Source: Gluconacetobacter aggeris (GTDB lineage Bacteria; Pseudomonadota; Alphaproteobacteria; Acetobacterales; Acetobacteraceae). Taken from it: a DNA stretch of 64,000 bases. The translations under genes and the position numbers were made by a program. The stretch lies in contig NZ_JABEQD010000015.1 in assembly GCF_014174395.1 (NCBI RefSeq), positions 1 through 64,000 on the forward strand. The letters are read 5' to 3'. Positions 59,800-64,000 of the stretch are shown here, piece by piece; the stretch's first letter is position 1; every line of letters begins with the position of its first letter. Under the pieces are notes generated by a model. That model saw nothing but the letters and a program-made list of their open reading frames with translations. It made no database searches and was not told the DNA's origin.

Positions 59800-59949
59800 A
59801 TTTGTGTATGGAGAAAGAGTTTTTCTGTTTCCCATTTGTTACCGTTCTGCTCTCTTAGCGCAGCGAATCCGATATCGTCAGAGTCCAATTGTTATCGACC
59901 GAAGCGTCTGATATAAGCAGGCTTCAATGAAGCGGGGAGGCACTCCACG

Positions 59950-60270
59950 ATGCCGGCGGCGACGTTGGGTCCAGAAGGCGCACTCAAGACATTGAGGGAA
60001 AGTAAAGGGTCGACGTCGCTCCAGCTCTGGATGGAGCTGAACTACGAGGTCATTCGAACGGAATGGGGGTCTCGCCGCATGAATTGGGGGGCTCTGTGCC
60101 AGTGGTTCGAGGAGCAGGGCCTGACAAACAGCAACGGAGAGATCGCCAACATCCGCTGCGCGAAAATGATCTGGTTCCGCGTCGGCAAGAGGCTCGAACA
60201 AGAAAGAAAAACAGAGGCCAATGTGACGTCGATGGAGATGGATCAATGTGTGAGGGACGCATCGACGTGA
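59950..60270 (+). CDS. Tandem paralogue A (short)
   Basis: 106 residues from ATG 59950. The whole protein corresponds to the N-terminal domain of the next gene: AATLGPEGALKTLRESKGSTSLQLWMELN, then SRRMNWGALCQWFEEQGLTNSNGEIANIRCAKMIWFRVGK. The NW-x-ALC-x-WFEE and AKMIWFRVGKRLE parts look like a helix-turn-helix or winged-helix DNA-binding unit. Its stop overlaps the start of the second copy. Together they precede the ParA-like gene, so a role in partition or its control is possible. Family not recognised. Confidence 0.65.
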   Translation: MPAATLGPEGALKTLRESKGSTSLQLWMELNYEVIRTEWGSRRMNWGALCQWFEEQGLTNSNGEIANIRCAKMIWFRVGKRLEQERKTEANVTSMEMDQCVRDAST

Positions 60271-61151
60271 CGGCTGCCACACTGGGCTTCGACGGTGCCC
60301 TGGAAGCGCTTCAGAACAGCAATGGAGCGATGTCGCTCCAGCTATGGATGGAGCTCAATCGCGACGCGCTATTGGAGAAATGGGGGCGGCGTCGCCTGAA
60401 CTGGCAGGCATTATGCCGCTGGTTCGAGGAAGTTGGACTGACGAACAGGAACGGCACGTTCGCCAGTGTTGCCTGCGCGAAGGTCATGTGGAACCGCGTC
60501 GGCAAGAAGCTCGAGGCTCGTCGCGCACAGCATGAAATCGAACGAGCGGAGGAAGAAGCGCTGGCGGCCAAGCGTGCGGCTGAACGCGCCGCGGCGTTCG
60601 AGGCCGCACGCGCTGTTAGAGACGAAGCGGCTGCTACGGACGCCATCTTACGCAGGAGGATGGAGCGGGCGGACCGCGCAGCCGCTTCGAAGCGTCGCCA
60701 GGCCGCAGAGGAGGAGCCGTATCGGCGTGAAGCTGGTGAGCGACTGCGGGCCAGACAGGAGGCCAATGGTCTCATTCCGGAGACCGGCACCACGACACGG
60801 CAGCCAACGCCTGCGGCTGAGCCTGCTCGAGCGAATGATCAGGCCACTCTCGTCACGCTCGACTTGCCGTATTATCCGCCGCCATACGTATCAGCGCGCG
60901 CCTATCTGCCGCATGATCCGTCGTTGCCCCCTGTGAAGGAGGGCGACATCTGCAAAGCGACAGGCGCCAGGTGGGAAATTGGTGGAGATCTCCCGGGATA
61001 TCCCAGCAAGCGTAACTACGAGTACGAGAAGGACTGGCTGCGCGATGTCGGTCGCCTGCTTCGAGCCAAGCACCCTACGAACCTGACGATGACCCGCGAG
61101 GAGAAGTACGTCATGCAAACCGCAAAATCGAGGATTCCGAATCTCTATTAG
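60267..61151 (+). CDS. Tandem paralogue B with coiled coil and C-terminal domain
   Basis: 294 residues from GTG 60267, which overlaps the previous stop (GTGA), follows GAGGGA and aligns with the start of paralogue A; ATG 60246 is an alternative. The N-terminal domain (NWQALCRWFEEVGLTNRNG, AKVMWNRVGKKLE) is about 60 percent identical to paralogue A by eye. A long charged coiled coil (about 85-190, many Arg, Ala and Glu) follows. A distinct C-terminal domain has ARWEIGGDLPGYPSKRNYEYEKDWLRDVGRLLRAK. The structure, DNA-binding-like head, coiled coil and distal domain, would suit a ParB-like adaptor or bridging protein. This is inference from layout. Confidence 0.65.
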   Translation: MTAATLGFDGALEALQNSNGAMSLQLWMELNRDALLEKWGRRRLNWQALCRWFEEVGLTNRNGTFASVACAKVMWNRVGKKLEARRAQHEIERAEEEALAAKRAAERAAAFEAARAVRDEAAATDAILRRRMERADRAAASKRRQAAEEEPYRREAGERLRARQEANGLIPETGTTTRQPTPAAEPARANDQATLVTLDLPYYPPPYVSARAYLPHDPSLPPVKEGDICKATGARWEIGGDLPGYPSKRNYEYEKDWLRDVGRLLRAKHPTNLTMTREEKYVMQTAKSRIPNLY

Positions 61152-61162
61152 CCGTCGGGGCG

Positions 61163-61174
61163 CAGTCACAAACG
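61163..61174 (+). promoter_or_regulatory. Plasmid-wide motif copy before the ParA-like gene
   Basis: Reads CAGTCACAAACG, 63 nt before ATG 61238 (27 nt before the alternative start 61202), in the short gap after paralogue B. Confidence 0.5.
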
Positions 61175-61237
61175 ATCGGGCTAGCCTTCCTTGTCGCTGG
61201 CATGTTGCCAGCAACATGGAAGGGAGACGACGCAAGC

Positions 61238-62020
61238 ATGCCGGACACCACACCCCGCTCCGATGAGCGGCACCAACGTCGGTCGGTTTGGCGAATTGGC
61301 CGTGGGCGCAGCGGAGGCAGTTTGGCGCTCTCATGCTTCATGCATTGGGCAATTGAGGCGGGACGCCCAGCACTGGCGGCAGACGGAGATCCGAACAATC
61401 CGACACTATCGAAGCTCTTTCCGTCGGACGGGCCTTATGGCGTTGATCGTCCGACGAGCGCAGAATTGGAAGCGAGCAAGATCTGGCTCGCCAACACACT
61501 CGCCGAGGCGCTGTCCGAGGATGCGTCGATCGTAATCGACATGGGCGGCGGCGACCGCGTGAGCGAGGAACTGGCGGCGGAATCAGACCTTGGCGCATTT
61601 CTCCGTGCGAACGGCGTAATCCCGACATTCGCCTATTTCACCGGGCCTGAACGCGACGATTTCGATCACGTCTACCGCATCTGGGATTCGTCCTCATTCA
61701 AGGACGGTGACTCGGTCCTCTTCCTCAACGAGGGACTGTACCGCTCCACCTCGCGGTCCTCCGATCCCTTCGCATGGTTGCGCAAGGACGAGCGGCTGCG
61801 AGCGATGCACGATGCGGGTGTTCGCACCGTCGTGTTCCCAGCCTTGACGTGCATGAAGTATCTTGAGAACGACGGCCTGAATGTATTCGACGTGATCGCC
61901 GGCAAGCCGAAGGCGGATGGATCGCAAGTAAACCCCCTTTGGCGCCACATGGCGGTCAAATGGTTGCGGGATTTCGGGGCAAATATCGAGGAGGAAGGCG
62001 TGCATCTGTGGCTGCCGTAG
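61238..62020 (+). CDS. ParA-like protein with aberrant P-loop
   Basis: 260 residues from ATG 61238 with GGAAGGGAG before it; upstream ATGs at 61202 and 61217 are possible. The fold signs of ParA/MinD-type NTPases are present: RIGRGRSGGSLALS in the P-loop position, AADGDPNNPTLSKLF as switch-like D-x-D motif and SIVIDMGGGDRVSEEL as Walker B. But both signature lysines of K-G-G-x-G-K-S/T are missing, replaced by Arg and Gly. So nucleotide hydrolysis may be lost or altered. Close parallels in plasmids are called StbB- or TraL-like. The gene following it overlaps, encoding a membrane protein. Stable inheritance is the likeliest role. Confidence 0.65.
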   Translation: MPDTTPRSDERHQRRSVWRIGRGRSGGSLALSCFMHWAIEAGRPALAADGDPNNPTLSKLFPSDGPYGVDRPTSAELEASKIWLANTLAEALSEDASIVIDMGGGDRVSEELAAESDLGAFLRANGVIPTFAYFTGPERDDFDHVYRIWDSSSFKDGDSVLFLNEGLYRSTSRSSDPFAWLRKDERLRAMHDAGVRTVVFPALTCMKYLENDGLNVFDVIAGKPKADGSQVNPLWRHMAVKWLRDFGANIEEEGVHLWLP

Positions 62021-62649
62021 CCGCCCCGGATGGTCGCCAGGCAACGCGGGAACACCTTCTTGCAAGCCTGCACGATGCCGGGATCGAGCGCGACAGCCCT
62101 TTGGGGGTGCTGTTCCTGCGCCAATGTGAGGCGACGGCCGACGCATGTGATCAAATGTTCCATGCCACGACCGCCGCAGAGGCGCTGCTGGCCGGCGCAC
62201 GTAAGGAGTTGAGCACCCTGCGAGCGGACCTCGAAGCGGGCCGCGAGCAGGTGAATCAGATGGCGCTGATCGCCCAGACCAACATTCGGAAGCAGGAACT
62301 CTTCCGCAAGCGTGAACTCCAGGTGGCGCTGGATGGGCTCGTGTCCGGGCTGACGGCGGATCTCAAGGAGCGCGTCTTTGACGCGCTCCGCGAGGAGATC
62401 CCAGCCAATGAGCGTCGCTTTTACAGAGAGGCGCGCTGGGCGGCCTACGTGCGCATGATTCTGGCAGGCGCGATCCTGATAACACTCGGCTTCAGCACCG
62501 GCATAACGTGGAACTGGCACGCTGCGCGCACTGGCCGCTTTTGCGAGGACAATTATCACCGCGATCCGACCAGCGGGATGGCGTGGTGTGCGTTGGACCC
62601 GTTGCCGAACGGGAGCCCGGAAGCCGGTCAAACCAAGGCCGCGCGCTGA
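62008..62649 (+). CDS. Membrane protein paired with the ParA-like protein
   Basis: 213 residues from GTG 62008, overlapping the ParA-like gene by 13 bases, with GAGGAGGAAGG eight bases upstream. The first 130 residues are helical and coiled-coil-like (RKELSTLRADLEAGREQVNQMALIAQ, LFRKRELQVALDGLV). One span lies near 150-172 (YVRMILAGAILITLGFSTGITW), and a short tail has CEDNYHRDP and AWCALDPLP. Overlap with the ParA-like gene points to a shared function, perhaps membrane anchoring of that protein, as TraM/MobC-type partners do in some plasmids. Family not recognised. Confidence 0.65.
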   Translation: MAAVAAPDGRQATREHLLASLHDAGIERDSPLGVLFLRQCEATADACDQMFHATTAAEALLAGARKELSTLRADLEAGREQVNQMALIAQTNIRKQELFRKRELQVALDGLVSGLTADLKERVFDALREEIPANERRFYREARWAAYVRMILAGAILITLGFSTGITWNWHAARTGRFCEDNYHRDPTSGMAWCALDPLPNGSPEAGQTKAAR

Positions 62650-62825
62650 AAGCAGCGGGGAAGGATTGTGTCCATTTTGGTCCAGGTTCGTCCCGCGGTT
62701 CCGGAGGCAAGCGGGGGAGTTCGACTGCCGCCCTCCGCGCGCCCGAGGAATTGCCCGCGCCCTGGCACCGCCGGAAATATCAATCAACGGCGCCTCGGAG
62801 CGGACAGGGCCTGTCCCGCTGGCCT

Positions 62826-63012
62826 GAGCGTTGTCCCCGTTTTCCAGCCCGGAGGGCCGGAGGCGCCCCACGGGGGCGCCGGAGCATATCCACCGGCCGC
62901 GATCGACCGCCAAGAGTCTGGATCGCGGCCGGTGGATATGTGGCAAACGGGGGCAACGTGGCCCGCGGGAAGAGCGGTGTCGCGGTCGAGCGTACGACCC
63001 GTCTTCAATTGA
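62826..63012 (-). other. Structured element, copy 1
   Basis: Three nested or adjacent stems are visible. The long perfect one has 20-base arms (62885-62904 and 62921-62940) around a 16-base loop. A short one reads GGCGCCCC-acg-GGGGCGCC (about 62870). An outer pair, cgttgtccccgttt with aaacgggggcaacg, has one mismatch and encloses both. Compared with copy 2, the short stem shows a compensatory C-G to T-A change. Read on the minus strand it follows the small membrane gene. An RNA structure or recombination site are both possible. Confidence 0.65.
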
Positions 63013-63073
63013 GGGGCGGCGCATAAAAGAGCGACCGACGGCCGCCTTTCGGCGAAAAGCGCTGGTGGTGTTG

Positions 63074-63199
63074 CTATCGCAGCGTCTCGCGTAACTGGGA
63101 AAGCCGGTTGGCAATTGGCCCCAAAGCGAGGGCGAAGAGTCCGACTGCCAGGCAGAACGGCAAGGCGACAAGCACGATCGCGCGCAAAAAACCGTCCAT
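63074..63199 (-). CDS. 41-residue membrane protein, copy 1
   Basis: From ATG 63199 (MDGFLRAIVLVALPFC); one hydrophobic helix and a basic C-terminus, GPIANRLSQLRETLR. Copy 2 at 63639 has the same length and the shared pattern G-P-x-A-x-R-L-xxx-R-xx-L-R, while the helix has diverged, as expected under selection for a membrane peptide. The upstream gene copy is damaged here. Could be a regulator peptide or a toxin-like protein; unknown. Confidence 0.5.
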   Translation of the reverse strand: MDGFLRAIVLVALPFCLAVGLFALALGPIANRLSQLRETLR

Positions 63200-63202
63200 G
63201 TG

Positions 63203-63357
63203 TCAGTCCTCTTTCGGGAGTCGTCCGGGATATAGGCGAGCAGAGCGAGAAAAACCAATTGGGCGATAGCCGCGACGGATGCCGCCGCCAAAGCCTTTCA
63301 GACCGGCGAGGGCGCCGCGCGCGGCGAGTTCCGGACTGGGCTTCATCCGGGAGATGA
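63203..63357 (-). pseudogene. Damaged copy of the 63768 membrane protein gene
   Basis: The end reads AAIAQLVFLALLAYIPDDS in one frame, matching LTLLAYVPYDDAS of the intact gene, while the start (ELAARGALAGLKGF) lies in another. Several internal codons are missing. No functional product expected. Confidence 0.5.
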
Positions 63358-63390
63358 AGGGCGGTTGACTGTGGCCGGCTCCGCCGACCG

Positions 63391-63577
63391 GAGCGTTGTC
63401 CCCGTTTTCCAGCCCGCAGGGCCGGAGGCGTCCCGCAGGGACGCCGGAGCATATCCACCGGCCGCGATCGACCGCCAAGAGTCTGGATCGCGGCCGGTGG
63501 ATATGTGGTAAACGGGGGCAACGCGGCCCGTGGAAAGAACGCTTTCGCGGTCGAGCGTACGACGGATCGTCAATTGA
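63391..63577 (-). other. Structured element, copy 2
   Basis: Same layout as copy 1: 20-base perfect arms at 63450-63469 and 63486-63505 with the identical 16-base loop, short stem GGCGTCCC-gca-GGGACGCC, and the outer pair. The T-A pair in the short stem replaces C-G of copy 1. Confidence 0.65.
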
Positions 63578-63580
63578 AGG

Positions 63581-63616
63581 TCAGAAAATAAAAAGGGCGG
63601 CCGTCGGCCGCCCTTC
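63581..63616 (-). terminator. Rho-independent terminator after the small membrane gene
   Basis: On the minus strand AAGGGCGGCCG, one base, CGGCCGCCCTT and then TTTATTTT: a strong GC stem plus T run, 23 bases after the 41-codon gene. It separates that gene from the structured element. The copy-1 counterpart is degenerate. Confidence 0.75.
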
Positions 63617-63638
63617 GTATTGGAATTGTCTTGCGCTG

Positions 63639-63764
63639 CTATCGCAGCGCCTTGCGATACTTCGCAAGGCGATCCGCAAGAGGGCCGATTGCGAGACCGA
63701 GACAAACCGTCAGCACGGCTGCCGGAATGAGGATATAAAGGAATCCCTGAGTCATGGTGTCCAT
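63639..63764 (-). CDS. 41-residue membrane protein, copy 2
   Basis: From ATG 63764 with GGGAGGC at ideal distance; an ATG three codons in is possible. One span (FLYILIPAAVLTVCLGLAIG) and the tail GPLADRLAKYRKALR. It starts three bases after the stop of the upstream membrane gene, so they are translated together, and it is followed by a strong terminator. Thirteen of 41 residues match copy 1, concentrated in the tail. Function unknown. Confidence 0.6.
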   Translation of the reverse strand: MDTMTQGFLYILIPAAVLTVCLGLAIGPLADRLAKYRKALR

Positions 63765-63767
63765 GGT

Positions 63768-63992
63768 CTAGCCTCCCTTACTCGCATCATCATATGGGAC
63801 GTAGGCGAGCAGTGTCAAAGATGCGAGTTCGAACGCGACCCCGAGCACAAGGGCCACCACGACCTTGCGGGGGGTGATGGTACCGGCTCCTGCGATAAGG
63901 GGAGAGACGAGACCGAGGCCCCATGTGCTGAGAGCGATTGTCTGGAGCACCCCGGCAAGGGCCTTGAACCGGTCTTCCTTGTGCTTCGGCAC
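63768..63992 (-). CDS. Small two-span membrane protein, possibly partial
   Basis: 74 residues from GTG 63992; the frame stays open to the window edge, so the true start may lie outside. After a charged stretch (KHKEDRFKAL) come two hydrophobic segments (LQTIALSTWGLGLVSPLIAGAG and VVVALVLGVAFELASLTLLAYV). The stop nearly abuts the 41-codon gene. A degenerate copy is present in unit 1. Family not recognised. Confidence 0.55.
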   Translation of the reverse strand: MPKHKEDRFKALAGVLQTIALSTWGLGLVSPLIAGAGTITPRKVVVALVLGVAFELASLTLLAYVPYDDASKGG

Positions 63993-64000
63993 TTGGGGCG

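Larger units (their letters stand above)
62826..63390. repeat. Tandem duplication, unit 1 (565 bp)
   Basis: Unit 1 corresponds to 63391-63955. The first 187 bases (structured part) align without length change; similarity weakens afterwards but continues through the small membrane gene, which keeps its 41-codon length. The preceding bases 62650-62825 show no gene I can support. Confidence 0.8.
63391..63955. repeat. Tandem duplication, unit 2 (565 bp)
   Basis: Second unit, directly adjacent to unit 1, with the better preserved genes. The offset between matching points (for example tcaattga at 63005 and 63570, or the small-gene stops at 63074 and 63639) is constant at 565 bp. Confidence 0.8.

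Noticed and set aside
61672-63291. 539-codon open frame on the minus strand
   Set aside because: It runs antisense across the ParA-like and membrane-protein genes and through the structured repeat; composition and overlap mark it as a shadow.
62784-63705. Frames reading HISTGRDPDSW in both repeat copies
   Set aside because: They translate the palindromic structured element and show no start or constraint at codon level; structure explains the conservation better.
1-64000. tRNA, rRNA or riboswitch genes
   Set aside because: None recognised by eye on either strand; a dedicated scan could still find a small one.

Overview
The window looks like most of a self-transmissible plasmid from a GC-rich alphaproteobacterium. 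The grounds are a RepC-type replication initiator (7105-8451), a MobF relaxase (53865-57065), and an almost complete type IVB conjugation system of the IncI/Dot-Icm kind joined to a thin type IVb pilus. Acetobacteraceae would fit, but that is an inference from gene content only. No rRNA, tRNA or CRISPR array is visible. Both window edges cut genes, so the replicon continues outside.

Layout. 1-5796: C-terminally truncated two-partner-secretion adhesin, minus strand. 6025-8594: two small envelope proteins, then repC with an AT-rich core and an upstream dyad. 8841-11560: a lytic-transglycosylase-like protein, an exported protein, a DsbG-like protein with a one-cysteine active site, and a membrane protein. 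11623-15273: defence and toxin patch (Abi/HEPN protein between two diverged copies of one plasmid segment, then a Fic enzyme). 15284-21994: minus-strand operon with traY/dotA, a coiled-coil protein and several exported proteins. 22328-31931: plus-strand operon, starting with a regulator-like gene broken at a C15 tract, then traM-traN-traO-traP-traQ-traR-traT-traU. 31928-33240: solo-tnpB insertion element. 33244-45411: VirB9-like lipoprotein and pilus genes pilL, N, P, O, Q, R, S, M, V, a DUF1796-like protein and pilT. 45416-53092: traH/dotD, traI/dotC, trbA/dotM, traJ/dotB, traK/icmT, trbC/dotL and four unassigned small genes. 53110-57942: a frameshifted gene, the relaxase, a small partner, a probable oriT and an XRE regulator. 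58140-59200: AT-rich island. 59950-62649: two tandem paralogues, a ParA-like protein with an aberrant P-loop, and a membrane protein. 62826-63955: tandem 565-bp duplication holding 41-residue membrane-protein genes and a highly structured element.

How it works together. Relaxase, oriT and TrbC/DotL form the DNA-processing and coupling side. TraM/N/O/P/Q/R/T/U/Y, TraH/I/J/K and TrbA form the transfer channel and its ATPases. The Pil proteins build the pilus for mating contact, with PilV as the likely tip adhesin and PilT opening the peptidoglycan. Genes sit mostly in long runs of ATGA/GTGA/TGATG overlaps.

Most worth a second look: a repeated motif close to AGTYACAAACG just upstream of about ten transcription units on both strands; the C15 tract in the first gene of the tra operon; the tandem structured element near the right edge, with a compensatory base-pair change; and the tnpB insertion that separates one motif copy from the pilus operon.
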